A stretch of DNA of 64,000 bases from JACKJA01 sp050297015 (GCA_050297015.1 JBNKRZ010000037.1:1-64000); one strand, 5' to 3'. Positions 26,033-35,627 are shown, numbered from the stretch's first letter. Notes: a model not told the origin generated them from the letters alone. Numbers and translations: made by a program.

Positions 26033-26233
26033 CTAAATCAATCCCTTCTTTTTCAAAACATACTCAAGACGCTTAAGAGCATTGCGCTCCAAAACGTCTC
26101 TCGATGCACTAACCGGCCCTTGCACCGAAATTTCTGTTAAAGTTTTCGTATCCATTGCCGATACGCGGACATACAGACCGACCGGGAAAAACTCGATAAT
26201 AACTTCCCGGCCTTTCAATATATGTGAAGACAT
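26033..26233 (-). CDS. Small conserved alphaproteobacterial protein (DUF6898-like)
   Basis: A 66-residue protein with the pattern I associate with DUF6898: VIIEFFPVGLYVRVSAMD, then an EISVQGP turn and a closing helix ERNALKRLEYVLKK. It has no cysteines or membrane segment. It is nine bases from the MarR-family gene on the same strand and probably co-transcribed. Molecular role unknown; the domain name is from memory and should be treated as tentative. Confidence 0.65.
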   Translation of the reverse strand: MSSHILKGREVIIEFFPVGLYVRVSAMDTKTLTEISVQGPVSASRDVLERNALKRLEYVLKKKGLI

Positions 26234-26242
26234 GAATTTATA

Positions 26243-26761
26243 TTAAAGCGAAGCCAAGCCAGAGAAATTCGTCTGATTTGCCCAGAATTTTTCGATCATC
26301 TGCATGGTCTCGTTAAGATGCTTCAAGCGCTCCTCCGTCAGAACCGTTCCCTCCAGCATCGTTTCATGACGCTCAAACATAGCCGTCACGGCATCACGCA
26401 AATCTTTTCCCTTTTGGGACAATTTGACACGGATCGAACGCTTATCGTGAACGGAACGTTCTTGCTCCAAATAACCGTTTTCCACCATCTTTTTGACGTT
26501 ATAAGAGACATTAGAACCCAAATAATAACCACGGATCGTCAATTCCCCGACCGTCAATTCATCATCGCCGATATTGTGAAGGATCATACTCTGGACGTTG
26601 TTAATATCCTGAATGCCCTTCTTATCCAGTTCAACCTTCAAAACATCCAGAAAATAACGGTGCAGACGCTCAATGAGCTGAATGGAATCATAGTACGGTG
26701 TTGTTACCACGTTTGGGTGCTCCCTCTTTGCAAAATCTAACGGGACATATGTCCTCTCCAT
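26243..26761 (-). CDS. MarR-family regulator, LdtR-like
   Basis: A winged-helix regulator of the MarR family. The DNA-binding part shows ELTIRGYYLGSNVSYNVKKMVENGYLEQERSVHDKR, with the NVSYNVKKM recognition helix and the DKRS wing. The conserved PYYDSIQLIERLHRYFLDVLK start resembles LdtR, the regulator of L,D-transpeptidase genes in Rhizobiales. The frame opens at 26857, but the extra 32 residues are hydrophobic and unlike the family, so ATG 26761 (172 residues) is preferred; no strong ribosome site marks either. hemB is divergent, 114 bases away. An L,D-transpeptidase gene at 36.3 kb is a conceivable target, by inference only. Confidence 0.85.
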   Translation of the reverse strand: MERTYVPLDFAKREHPNVVTTPYYDSIQLIERLHRYFLDVLKVELDKKGIQDINNVQSMILHNIGDDELTVGELTIRGYYLGSNVSYNVKKMVENGYLEQERSVHDKRSIRVKLSQKGKDLRDAVTAMFERHETMLEGTVLTEERLKHLNETMQMIEKFWANQTNFSGLASL

Positions 26762-26875
26762 CGCTAATCTTAACAGATCAAACATTAACAGAAAATAGTA
26801 AAAACACCAGACTGTACAAAGTTCAAAAAATCCGCTAACCAATATCCATCCCAACAAACTTAAGGCTATGAAATA

Positions 26876-27922
26876 ATGAGCACTTTAAAAACGGCCCCCG
26901 CCCCTTCATCCAAACCCCGCGCCTCTTTGAATTTTGAGCCGCGCACCCGCATGCGCCGTTTACGCAAAAGCGACGCCTTGCGTGACATGGTCCGGGAAAA
27001 TGCCTTAAGCGTGAACGATTTTGTATACCCCATCTTTGTAGAAGAAGAGCTAAATGAGCGCGCCCCTATCGGTGCCCTGCCCGGCATTTACCGTGAGACT
27101 GAGAAATCGTTAGAGACCGCCGTAAAGGAAGCCCACGATCTCGGTATTAAATCCGTTATTCTTTTTGGTGTCTCCCATCACAAAGATTCCGAAGGTAGCG
27201 ATTCATGGCAATCCAATGGCCTGCTTTCCCGCATGATTAAACGCGCCAAAGATGCCGCACCAGAAATCGCCGTGATCGCCGACGTTTGCTTTTGCGAGTA
27301 CACAGACCACGGCCATTGCGGCCCTTTAAGCCCGGAAGGCGATGTCGATAACGATGCTACACTTGAAAACCTGGCCCTGCAAGCCGCCAGCGCCGCCGCC
27401 GCCGGTGCCGATATCATCGCGCCATCGGGTATGATGGACGGCATGGTTGGCGCCATCCGCGAAGGGCTGGATCGCGAGAATCATCAAGATATCCCCATTC
27501 TTTCTTATGCTGCCAAATTTGCTTCTGCTTTTTACGGCCCTTTCCGTGATGCGGCAGGCTGCTCTCTCGGCGCTTACCCTCATGCCCGCAAGGACCGCGC
27601 CACTTACCAGATGGACCCCGCCAACGCGGAGGAGGCCTTGCGCGAGGTTGCCATTGACATCGAGGAAGGCGCCGACATGATTATGGTGAAGCCGGGCCTG
27701 CCCTATCTGGATATCGTCCACCGCGTCAAAAGCGAATTCCAAATGCCAACATTCGTTTATAACGTCAGCGGCGAATACGCCATGATTAAACACGCCGCCG
27801 CCGCAGGAGGATTAGACTATGAGCGGGCGATGATGGAAATGCTTCTATCTTTCAAACGCGCTGGGGCGGACGGTATTCTGACCTACGCGGCATTGGATGC
27901 GGCACGGCTGCTCACAAAGTGA
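26876..27922 (+). CDS. hemB: Delta-aminolevulinic acid dehydratase, zinc-type
   Basis: Condenses two 5-aminolevulinates to porphobilinogen in heme synthesis. Both Schiff-base lysines are present: YAAKFASAFYGPFR and MVKPGLPYLD. The metal loop reads DVCFCEYTDHGHCG with three cysteines, the zinc-binding form; the Asp-rich magnesium form would replace them. Length is 348. The amino-terminal arm includes RMRRLRKSDALRDMV. It is divergent from the LdtR-like regulator, as seen in other alphaproteobacteria. Confidence 0.96.
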   Translation: MSTLKTAPAPSSKPRASLNFEPRTRMRRLRKSDALRDMVRENALSVNDFVYPIFVEEELNERAPIGALPGIYRETEKSLETAVKEAHDLGIKSVILFGVSHHKDSEGSDSWQSNGLLSRMIKRAKDAAPEIAVIADVCFCEYTDHGHCGPLSPEGDVDNDATLENLALQAASAAAAGADIIAPSGMMDGMVGAIREGLDRENHQDIPILSYAAKFASAFYGPFRDAAGCSLGAYPHARKDRATYQMDPANAEEALREVAIDIEEGADMIMVKPGLPYLDIVHRVKSEFQMPTFVYNVSGEYAMIKHAAAAGGLDYERAMMEMLLSFKRAGADGILTYAALDAARLLTK

Positions 27923-28123
27923 TGGGGGAGATACCAGCATTTTCCTTGTGAGAATCATTCGTTATCACCTTGATCTTGCCTGTTAAACAGGCGAAAATGC
28001 GAACGCCTTACAGTACCGCAAATCTTTTTAAGATTCGCCTGTAAGACTTGTTTCATCAGCACCGTAGCGTTGCGCACCGTATGTTACGCGCACCCTACAG
28101 CAGAAAGGATTTCTGAAAGCGTC

Positions 28124-29017
28124 ATGAAGTTTGTCGGAATTTTATTAGTCTTTGTTTGCACATTCGGCGGTTTGCTGATCGCTCTGCATTTCGATTTCAC
28201 GAAATTCACGCACCTTTTGATGCTGATTATCGGCGCAATGCCGGGGGAATTCGTGATTATTTTCGGTTGCGCCATATCAGCCTTCCTGATAGCGAACTCG
28301 ACCGATGTTATTAAAACAACGATGAGCTATTTTAGCGCCCTGACAAAACCATCCGCCTATAGCAAAGAAGACTATATGGACCTGCTCGCCGCCCTGTTTA
28401 CGATTTTCAAACTAGCGCGGACGAAGGGGTGGCTGGCATTGGAATCCCACATTGAAGACCCGGAAAACAGCGAAATGTTCAACCAATTTCCGGGGTTTTC
28501 CGGCAACCACCATGCGCTGGTATTTCTGTGTGATTATTTACGCATTATCTCGCTGGGGAACGAAAACCCTCATGAGCTGGAAGCCCTTATGGATGAAGAA
28601 ATCGAAACGATCCAGAATCATCACGGTCATCCGGGCCATGCCGTTCAAACCATGGCAGACGGCATTCCCGCGCTGGGTATCGTGGCCGCCGTTCTGGGGG
28701 TTATTAAAACAATGGCCTCCATTTCGGAGCCGCCGGAGGTTCTGGGTAAGATGATCGGGGGTGCGTTGGTCGGTACATTTCTTGGGGTGTGGCTATCCTA
28801 TGCCTTTGTCGCGCCCATCGCCGGCGCCATGAGCGCCAAAGCGGAAACCGAAGTCATGTATTACAAATGCATAAAAATCAGCATCCTCGCTTTTCTGCAA
28901 GGGGCCGCACCGCAAGTCGCCGTTGAGTTCGCACGGAAGTTTCTGCCTCACGATGTTCAGCCAAGCTTCCAGGAGCTTGAAGAGCATCTGAACGAGCTTC
29001 CCGCGCCCGGCGCATAG
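28124..29017 (+). CDS. motA: Flagellar motor stator protein MotA
   Basis: Proton-channel subunit of the flagellar stator. The 297-residue protein has four membrane segments: about 2-21 and 30-50 at the start, and two more at about 170-230, with the MotA signature between. The conserved PALGIVAAVLGVIKTM and the following GALVGTFLGVWLSY line the channel. The open frame runs back to 28070, but ATG 28124 starts exactly at the first membrane helix. Upstream, 27923-28123 holds a GCCTGTTAAACAGGC palindrome (27978-27992) and an AATCTT/AAGATT hairpin, roles unknown. motB follows after 14 bases. Confidence 0.95.
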   Translation: MKFVGILLVFVCTFGGLLIALHFDFTKFTHLLMLIIGAMPGEFVIIFGCAISAFLIANSTDVIKTTMSYFSALTKPSAYSKEDYMDLLAALFTIFKLARTKGWLALESHIEDPENSEMFNQFPGFSGNHHALVFLCDYLRIISLGNENPHELEALMDEEIETIQNHHGHPGHAVQTMADGIPALGIVAAVLGVIKTMASISEPPEVLGKMIGGALVGTFLGVWLSYAFVAPIAGAMSAKAETEVMYYKCIKISILAFLQGAAPQVAVEFARKFLPHDVQPSFQELEEHLNELPAPGA

Positions 29018-29031
29018 GAGGGGGTCGCGCC

Positions 29032-30147
29032 GTGTCAAACAAAGCTGACGAAGTCCAACCGATTATCATCAAAAAGGTCAAGAAAGGCGGCGGTGGCCAC
29101 CATGGTGGCGCGTGGAAGGTGGCTTATGCCGACTTTGTGACTGCGATGATGGCCTTTTTCCTTTTGCTCTGGCTTCTAAACGTAACGACGGAGGAAGAGA
29201 AAAACGCGATTTCCGACTATTTCGATCCTTCTCCGATCAAGATATCCGAGTCCCAAAGCGGCGCCGGCGGCGTTTTGGGCGGGCTATCCATGACAACGGA
29301 AGGTGCCATGGCTGATATGAAACAACCAATTTCCGCACCCAGAGAAACAGGGGCCGTCGAGCAAGGCGAAAAGATCACTCAAAAAATCGGTAGCGACAAC
29401 ATGGAGGCCGGAAAAGCCGATCTCGAAGATTTAAAAAAACAACTGGAAGAGCAAGAAAACGAAGCCTTTGAAAAGGCAAAAGAAGAAATGGAAGAAACCC
29501 TGCGCGGTAATCCGGAGCTGGAAGAGCTCGCGAAAAACTTGCTCATCGACGTAACCCCCGAAGGCTTACGTATCCAGATTGTCGATCAAGACGGCAAACC
29601 CATGTTCCCCAGCGGCAGTGCAGATATGTATGAATATACCCGTCAATTGCTCACTATCGTTGCTAACGTAATCGCGCCCATGCCCAACCAGCTTTCCATC
29701 CGCGGGCACACGGATGCGCATAAATACGGGCCCGGCGCGACTTACACCAACTGGGAACTTTCCGCCGACCGGGCCAATGCCAGCCGTGCAGCGCTCTTAA
29801 TAGCGGACATCCCAGAGCCACGCATTGCTAACGTGATGGGGAAAGCCGCCAGAGAACCCCTGATCGAAGATGACCCGCTTGACCCGCAAAACCGCCGCAT
29901 TACGGTTCTTCTCCTCCGCGAAAGTGTCGAGGATGCCATGGCGCGCGGAGCCTTTGACGTGGTAGAGGAAGAAATGCCCGGTACGTCTGTTGAGGTTGAG
30001 GAAACCGGAAGCGCTATTGAAAACACCGGGAACGAAAACGAAGCCCCGGAAGATGAAACATCATCCCCCGCAAACGGTGCCTCGCATTATGTTCCTGATA
30101 AAAACAGAAATTACGAACGCACACCGGGCGCCGTTTATTTCCCGTAA
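29032..30147 (+). CDS. motB: Flagellar motor stator protein MotB
   Basis: Peptidoglycan-anchored partner of MotA. One membrane helix near 31-52 carries the proton-binding Asp34 (YADFVTAMMAF); the Gly/His-rich cytoplasmic lead GGGGHHGGAWK is typical. A charged, helical plug/linker at 120-165 is followed by an OmpA-type peptidoglycan-binding domain (about 180-300, SIRGHTDA). A 60-residue acidic tail ends the protein, longer than in Escherichia coli. GTG start at 29032 with AGGAGGG upstream. No Na+-type markers were noted. Confidence 0.95.
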   Translation: MSNKADEVQPIIIKKVKKGGGGHHGGAWKVAYADFVTAMMAFFLLLWLLNVTTEEEKNAISDYFDPSPIKISESQSGAGGVLGGLSMTTEGAMADMKQPISAPRETGAVEQGEKITQKIGSDNMEAGKADLEDLKKQLEEQENEAFEKAKEEMEETLRGNPELEELAKNLLIDVTPEGLRIQIVDQDGKPMFPSGSADMYEYTRQLLTIVANVIAPMPNQLSIRGHTDAHKYGPGATYTNWELSADRANASRAALLIADIPEPRIANVMGKAAREPLIEDDPLDPQNRRITVLLLRESVEDAMARGAFDVVEEEMPGTSVEVEETGSAIENTGNENEAPEDETSSPANGASHYVPDKNRNYERTPGAVYFP

Positions 30148-30192
30148 GCACAAAGACACACTGGCTAAGAAATCTGAAAACTATTTCAGAGA

Positions 30193-32436
30193 TTAACCAA
30201 ACCTATTTGATTTCGGGAATCCATTGGGCGGGAGGCGTCCGGCGCTGGCGCGGCGTCCGACCCACGGCGTGATATCCTCTACGGTTGTCTCTCCCGTGCC
30301 ATATTTAAAGCTTAGGCCCGCCGCCCCATTAAACGGTTTAATATCAGCGACGCCGCCGTCCTTATAGCGTTGGAGGATCACGCCCTTGCCCTTAGCCATC
30401 TCCGGCAGCTCTTCACGTTCGAAAACCAGCATTTTGCGGTTTGTACCGATAATGGCAATCCGGTCGTGCTCATCGGCGATCGGCACACAGATTTTCGCCT
30501 CAGCCTTTCCGGAGACATTAAGCACCTGTTTTCCGCCGCGGGTTTGTGCCAGAACATCCTTCTCCGCGACGATAAAGCCGCGCCCGTCATCGGAAGCCAC
30601 CAACAACTTCGCGTCAGCAGAAAACAGCTTCAACGCGGCAATCTCGGCATCATTGGGCAAATCAATCATCAACCGAACCGGTTCGCCAAAACCGCGTCCC
30701 GGCGGCAGCTTGTCACAGCCGAGCGTATAAAAGCGCCCGTTCGTGCCGAAAAGCAATATTTTATCCGTTGTCTGGACCTCAAGAATAAAGCCGGCCCGGT
30801 CACCGTCCTTGTACTTGATATCTTTCGGATTCTGGCCGTGACCTTTCATCGCCTTGACCCAGCCTTTTTGCGAAAGAATCACCGTTACCGGTTCTTTTTC
30901 GATCATGGCTTCTTCGAGGCTATCAATATCAACCGGGGCGGGTGCGCTACCAATTTCAGTGCGGCGGGCACCCAGCGGCGTATCCAGCGCAAACAATTTT
31001 TTCAGTTCACCGATCTGCTTGCGAATCACTTTCCACTGCTTGCTTTCTGATTTAATAAGCGCCTGTAAGCTATCGCGTTCCTTGCATAAAGCGTCATATT
31101 CGGTGCGCAACTCCATTTCCTCTAACTTGCGCAAGTTCCGCAAACGCATGTTCAAAACCGCTTCAGCTTGCACCTCACTGAGAGTAAACACCTTCATAAG
31201 CTCTTGTTTTGGCTCATCTTCTTCGCGGATGATACGGATCACTTCGTCGATATTCAGATAAACAATCAGGTAACCGTCGAGAATTTCAATCCTGTGGATA
31301 ACCTTCCCTAAACGGTACTGAGAGCGACGAACGAGGACCTCCTGCCTGTGGGCAAGCCAAGCAGCCAAAACCTCCTTAAGGTTCATGACCCGTGGCACCT
31401 TACCACCATCCAGAACATTAAGGTTCATATTGAAACGGTTCTCCAGATCACTCGCACGGAACAATGCTTCCATCAACAGCTCCGGCTCAACATTGCGGCT
31501 CTTGGGGACGAGGACAAGACGGATGTCTTCGGCGCTTTCGTCACGCACATCGTCAAGCATCGGCAGTTTCCGGGCGTTAATCAGCTCCGCGATCTTTTCA
31601 ACTAATCGGGATTTTTGCACCTGATAAGGTATCTCCGTGACAATAATCTGGTATTGCCCCTGTTTAAGATCTTCCTTATACCAACGGGCTCTGACCCGAA
31701 ATGCACCTTTACCGGTCTTGTATGACTGTAAAATGCTATCTTCCGGTTCAACCATGACCCCGCCCGTCGGAAAGTCTGGGCCCTTCACGATTTGAAGAAT
31801 ATCCTCCATCGTGGGATCCGTATCACTATCGAGCATAAGCTCCATCGCCTCGCACAGCTCATGAACATTGTGGGGCGGAATATTGGTTGCCATCCCCACG
31901 GCAATCCCCGCCGCGCCGTTGGCCAGCAAATTAGGAAACGCCGCGGGCAGAACCACAGGCTCCAGCGTTTCCCCGTCATAGGTCGCACGAAAATCAACAG
32001 CGTCCTCGTCAATCCCCTCCAGCATCAGGCGTGCTACAGCCGTAAGGCGGGCCTCCGTATAACGCATAGCGGCCGCGTTATCACCATCGATATTCCCGAA
32101 ATTCCCTTGCCCGTCGACCAGCGGATAGCGCACCGCGAAATCCTGCGCAAGGCGTACCATAGCATCATACACAGCCGTATCACCGTGTGGGTGGAACTTA
32201 CCGATCACATCCCCAACCACACGCGCACATTTCTTGGGCTGCGTCTCCGGCGCAAGCTTGAGCTGATACATAGCATAGAGCAAGCGGCGGTGCACAGGCT
32301 TCATCCCATCACGCACATCCGGCAACGCCCGGTCCATAATCGTCGACAGCGCATAAGATAAGTACCGGTCGGAAAGAATATCTCCCATCGGCTGGTCGAT
32401 GATTTGCTGTTCGGTGTTTACGTTATCCTGCGCCAT
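30193..32436 (-). CDS. parC: DNA topoisomerase IV subunit A
   Basis: Cutting subunit of the enzyme that decatenates daughter chromosomes. Length 747 and the six-bladed carboxy-terminal domain without the GyrA box point to ParC, not GyrA. The cutting Tyr lies in AMRYTEARL. In the quinolone-contact helix the sequence is HPHGDTAVYDAMV, so the Ser and Glu positions of Escherichia coli ParC (80 and 84) are Thr and Asp. It is convergent with motB and 17 bases after recO on the same strand. Confidence 0.94.
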   Translation of the reverse strand: MAQDNVNTEQQIIDQPMGDILSDRYLSYALSTIMDRALPDVRDGMKPVHRRLLYAMYQLKLAPETQPKKCARVVGDVIGKFHPHGDTAVYDAMVRLAQDFAVRYPLVDGQGNFGNIDGDNAAAMRYTEARLTAVARLMLEGIDEDAVDFRATYDGETLEPVVLPAAFPNLLANGAAGIAVGMATNIPPHNVHELCEAMELMLDSDTDPTMEDILQIVKGPDFPTGGVMVEPEDSILQSYKTGKGAFRVRARWYKEDLKQGQYQIIVTEIPYQVQKSRLVEKIAELINARKLPMLDDVRDESAEDIRLVLVPKSRNVEPELLMEALFRASDLENRFNMNLNVLDGGKVPRVMNLKEVLAAWLAHRQEVLVRRSQYRLGKVIHRIEILDGYLIVYLNIDEVIRIIREEDEPKQELMKVFTLSEVQAEAVLNMRLRNLRKLEEMELRTEYDALCKERDSLQALIKSESKQWKVIRKQIGELKKLFALDTPLGARRTEIGSAPAPVDIDSLEEAMIEKEPVTVILSQKGWVKAMKGHGQNPKDIKYKDGDRAGFILEVQTTDKILLFGTNGRFYTLGCDKLPPGRGFGEPVRLMIDLPNDAEIAALKLFSADAKLLVASDDGRGFIVAEKDVLAQTRGGKQVLNVSGKAEAKICVPIADEHDRIAIIGTNRKMLVFEREELPEMAKGKGVILQRYKDGGVADIKPFNGAAGLSFKYGTGETTVEDITPWVGRRASAGRLPPNGFPKSNRFG

Positions 32437-32453
32437 GTGTTTTTATGCTTTCT

Positions 32454-33203
32454 TCAAATCTCTTGGTCAGCGTACGATTCAACTGTTTTCGCAAACCGTG
32501 CCTGAAATTGCAAGCGTCTTTCGGGCACGCCGTGCGTATGATGGGTAAAAACCCAGTGTTCCAGAAAATACCCCGTGAGTTTTAAGCCCTTTAAAATCTC
32601 TGGTTCCGTTGCCGCACCTTTCTGCGGCTTCAGGAACGGCGGCAATTCCAGCAAGCGCTCCTTATAAACAGCGCCCGCCGCTTCACTGACGGCTCGGCCG
32701 GTCTTGGGGGAAACGTAAGCAAGATCCGCCGGATCGCCGCCCCCCGCGCATTTATCAAGCTCCAGCGCGAATCCCAACTCTCGGAGCAGCGCGATTTCCC
32801 ACATCACATAGACCGCGCCCCAATATTCGTCATCCAGCGCAGCGAACAAAGCTTGCAAGCCGTAAAACAATCCCGGATGCCCTTCCCGCTCCGGCAGGGC
32901 TGCATCGCACAGCGCACATGCCGCCATCAACGCATCCAGCTTTAACGGATCATGCATCAGGCCACCGGCATAACTGCGCTCCTGCTCCAGCGTATAGGTG
33001 CCCAACTCATCATGAGAACGGGCCTTCCACGAAGCGCCGACAAGGGAGCCCAGCTCCAGCGTGCCGCGCATTTTGCTCGACTGCGCCCCACGGACATAGC
33101 CCGCATGCCGCCCGTGATTCTCGCTCAAAAGCACCACAACGGCTCCGTTTTCGCCATGCGGCCGCGCGCTTAATACTATGCCTTGATCTTCCCACTGTTC
33201 CAT
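32454..33203 (-). CDS. recO: DNA repair protein RecO
   Basis: Loads RecA on gapped DNA together with RecR. The 249-residue protein begins with the OB-fold typical of RecO (DQGIVLSARPHGENGAVVVLLSENHGRHAGYVRG), then a helical domain with the Cys residues near 90-97 and 152 and the late GYFLEHWVF. The zinc site is only partial. No clear ribosome-binding site precedes the ATG, which lies 35 bases from the divergent nadX start. recO-parC is probably one transcript; era, the common partner of recO, is not next to it. Confidence 0.9.
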   Translation of the reverse strand: MEQWEDQGIVLSARPHGENGAVVVLLSENHGRHAGYVRGAQSSKMRGTLELGSLVGASWKARSHDELGTYTLEQERSYAGGLMHDPLKLDALMAACALCDAALPEREGHPGLFYGLQALFAALDDEYWGAVYVMWEIALLRELGFALELDKCAGGGDPADLAYVSPKTGRAVSEAAGAVYKERLLELPPFLKPQKGAATEPEILKGLKLTGYFLEHWVFTHHTHGVPERRLQFQARFAKTVESYADQEI

Positions 33204-33238
33204 GGTTTGTATTTAAACACGAATAGAGGAGTTTTCCT

Positions 33239-34018
33239 ATGCCCTACAAAGTTGGAATCGCCGGAGTCGGCGCCATCGGTAAAACCGTTTGTACCGCGCT
33301 ATTAAACGGTGAAATAAAAGATATGAACCTCACAGCCGTAGCCGAAAGCGGTCCTGTGCCGTTTGACGTGCCCAATCTGTCCTTTGCGGAACTGGCCGAA
33401 CAATGCGACATTATATGCGAATGCCTGCCGCCGGATATCGTGCCCGCGCTGGCACAGGACGTTTTGCAAAAGGGAAAGGTGCTCGTGATGATTTCGAGCG
33501 CCGCCCTGCTCCGCTTCCCGGATATCCACAGAATGGCAAATGAGGGTCATGGGCGCATTATCGTGCCGTCTGGGGCGCTATTTGGACTGGACGGGGTCGC
33601 CGCGCTCCGGTCAATGGGGATCAAGGGGGCGCAAATCCGTTCCACAAAAAAGCCGCATTCTTACGCAGGCGCCCCCTATATTTTGGAAAACAATATCGAT
33701 CTTGACACGATAACGACCCGCACGCGCTTGTTTGCCGGGAACGCTCTGGACGCGGCCAAAGCCTTCCCTGCCAACGTCAATGTCGCAGCTACATTGAGTT
33801 TAGCGGGGATCGGAGCGGATAAAACAACCGTTGAAGTGTGGGCCGATCCTGACGCGCCGGGCAATGCCCACGAAATCACCGTGGAAGGCGAATACTCCAC
33901 CCTGACCGCCCGTGTGGATAACATCCCCGATCCGGCGAACCCAAAGACCAGCATGCTGGCCGCACACAGCGTTATCGCTGCCTTGAAACAGATAACCGAC
34001 GATATAACCGTACTTTAA
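33239..34018 (+). CDS. nadX: L-aspartate dehydrogenase
   Basis: NAD(P)-dependent oxidation of L-aspartate to iminoaspartate, feeding NAD synthesis with quinolinate synthase, or used as an aspartate-forming or -degrading enzyme. Rossmann motif GIAGVGAIGKTV at residues 6-17; domain signatures PSGALFGLDG, FPANVNVAATLSLAG and NPKTSMLAAHSV match the NadX family (259 residues). AGAGGAG lies upstream of the ATG. It stands alone; nadA, nadB and nadC are not in the window, so the pathway role is an inference. Confidence 0.9.
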   Translation: MPYKVGIAGVGAIGKTVCTALLNGEIKDMNLTAVAESGPVPFDVPNLSFAELAEQCDIICECLPPDIVPALAQDVLQKGKVLVMISSAALLRFPDIHRMANEGHGRIIVPSGALFGLDGVAALRSMGIKGAQIRSTKKPHSYAGAPYILENNIDLDTITTRTRLFAGNALDAAKAFPANVNVAATLSLAGIGADKTTVEVWADPDAPGNAHEITVEGEYSTLTARVDNIPDPANPKTSMLAAHSVIAALKQITDDITVL

Positions 34019-34172
34019 AGGACGCTCATAAAGGTTTTATTGATTGGCTTTTTTCCCCTTATCCAGAGGAGAGACCTTCACGGGGATAGCCCGTAAAAGC
34101 ACAGAAAGCACCCGACAAGTAAAAAGACAGCTCCCCAAAGACCTCTTGCACAAAAACACGCCTCACACGGCG

Positions 34173-35006
34173 CTATTCCGCCTTTTCAATCGCCTGCCAG
34201 ACTTTGAACGCCTGACGTGTCTCAGCGACATCATGGACACGAAAGATATGCACACCTTGTTGCAGCGCATATAAGGCTGTGGATAAAGATCCGGGCAGGC
34301 GCTCTTGTGGATAAGTTTTATGGTTACACACACCATCAATGAAGCTTTTTCGCGACGCGCCGATCAGTAATGGCGTTCCGAGGTCATGAAACCGTTTAAG
34401 ACCCTGAATAAGGCTCAAATTGTGGTCTAGAGACTTCCCAAAACCCAAACCGACATCACAAATCAGACGATTTTTGGCGATACCAGCCGTTTCGTATTCG
34501 TCTATTTTTTGATGGAAATAATCAAGGATATCCACAACCACATTGTTATAATTAGGCTTTTCTTGCATGCACAAAGGATCACCCTGCATATGCATTATAC
34601 ACACAGGAACATCAGTGGATCGAATGACATCTAAAGACTCAGGATCCCCCGTCAGAGCTGTGACATCATTAATCATCCCCGCCCCCGCTGCTAAAGCGGC
34701 CTTCATGGTAGCGGCATGGTAGGTATCGATCGAAATAAGGGGGGCGGCCTCTCTTAAACCTTCAATGACGGGACGGACGCGGGCGATTTCCTCCTCAACA
34801 CTAACGGGGGCGGCACCGGGACGCGTTGATTCCCCGCCGATATCGAGGATATCAGCCCCCTCTTCTATCAGCCTCAGACCGTGCTCAATGGCTTTTTCAG
34901 GGGAATAATACGCTCCACCGTCCGAGAAACTGTCCGGGGTCACATTGACTATCCCCATAATATAGGGACCACCGTTCATAAAAAAATTTAAATTCTTATT
35001 GCTCAT
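34173..35006 (-). CDS. folP: Dihydropteroate synthase
   Basis: Joins p-aminobenzoate to the pterin pyrophosphate in folate synthesis; the sulfonamide target. Both family signatures are present: IMGIVNVTPDSFSDGG and DILDIGGESTRPGA, with KSFIDGV near the end (Lys/Ser contacts). The 277-residue length is normal. It is followed after 40 bases by... reading on the minus strand, folK lies just upstream, so folK-folP form a folate pair. The 154-base gap to the convergent nadX shows no clear terminator. Confidence 0.95.
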   Translation of the reverse strand: MSNKNLNFFMNGGPYIMGIVNVTPDSFSDGGAYYSPEKAIEHGLRLIEEGADILDIGGESTRPGAAPVSVEEEIARVRPVIEGLREAAPLISIDTYHAATMKAALAAGAGMINDVTALTGDPESLDVIRSTDVPVCIMHMQGDPLCMQEKPNYNNVVVDILDYFHQKIDEYETAGIAKNRLICDVGLGFGKSLDHNLSLIQGLKRFHDLGTPLLIGASRKSFIDGVCNHKTYPQERLPGSLSTALYALQQGVHIFRVHDVAETRQAFKVWQAIEKAE

Positions 35007-35046
35007 GCGCTCTTAAAGCACAGGAAAGCCAATCACCGCAAGATGA

Positions 35047-35550
35047 TTAAGAATCAGAGACATCCATCTTCCGCGCACTCTGATCGGCAGGCAAGACCTT
35101 AACAAGCGCTGAGAGCGGCCTTTTTAGCACCGGATGCATCCAGTCCGGCGGCGCGATCTCCTGTAACGGCAGCAGAACAAAAGCCCGCTCATGCATACGG
35201 GGATGCGGCACGATCAGCTCCGGCTTATCAAGCACCTGATCATTATAAGCAATCAAATCCAGATCAAGCAACCGCGGCGCATTGCGCACACTCCGCACCC
35301 GACCGAAATCATCCTCAATCGCCTGCAGCGTCTCCAGCAAGCGAAAGGGCGACAAAGCCGTTTCCACGGCCACGACTTCATTGTGATACCACGGTTGATC
35401 GGAGATCGGCACAGGCGCCGTGAGCCATGTCGAAGACACCGCCACAAGAGAAACACCGCGGGCTTCCATAGCCGCCCGTGCGGCAACCAGCGTTTCATGC
35501 GGTTCGCCAAAACGGCTGGGAAGGTTTGCCCCTAGAGCCACAAAAATCAT
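35047..35550 (-). CDS. folK: Pterin pyrophosphokinase (HPPK)
   Basis: Transfers pyrophosphate from ATP to 6-hydroxymethyl-dihydropterin. Motifs: VALGANLPS at the start, SSTWLTAPVPISDQPWYHNEVV, RNAPRLLDLDLIAYND with the metal-binding Asp pair, and VPHPRMHERAFVLLPL. The frame opens at 35634, but ATG 35550 with AGGAGGG upstream gives 167 residues and starts at the first beta strand. A terminator lies between it and the DUF882 gene upstream. Confidence 0.95.
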   Translation of the reverse strand: MIFVALGANLPSRFGEPHETLVAARAAMEARGVSLVAVSSTWLTAPVPISDQPWYHNEVVAVETALSPFRLLETLQAIEDDFGRVRSVRNAPRLLDLDLIAYNDQVLDKPELIVPHPRMHERAFVLLPLQEIAPPDWMHPVLKRPLSALVKVLPADQSARKMDVSDS

Positions 35551-35575
35551 AAATATCCCTCCTAAAAACAAAATA

Positions 35576-35596
35576 TCCCCGCCAATAAAGCGGGGA
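35576..35596 (-). terminator. Rho-independent terminator after the DUF882 gene
   Basis: TCCCCGC, seven-base loop, GCGGGGA, followed on the minus strand by an AT-rich tail with several Ts. It is 32 bases past the DUF882 stop and just ahead of the folK ribosome site. Confidence 0.8.
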
Positions 35597-35627
35597 CATC
35601 GAAAAATCACAATGCCTTTAAAGCCAC

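Noticed and set aside
27947..27966. Fur-box-like TGAGAATCATTCGGTTATCA before motA
   Set aside because: Matches only one half well, and neither hemB (upstream) nor motA is a compelling Fur target; a single weak site is not enough.
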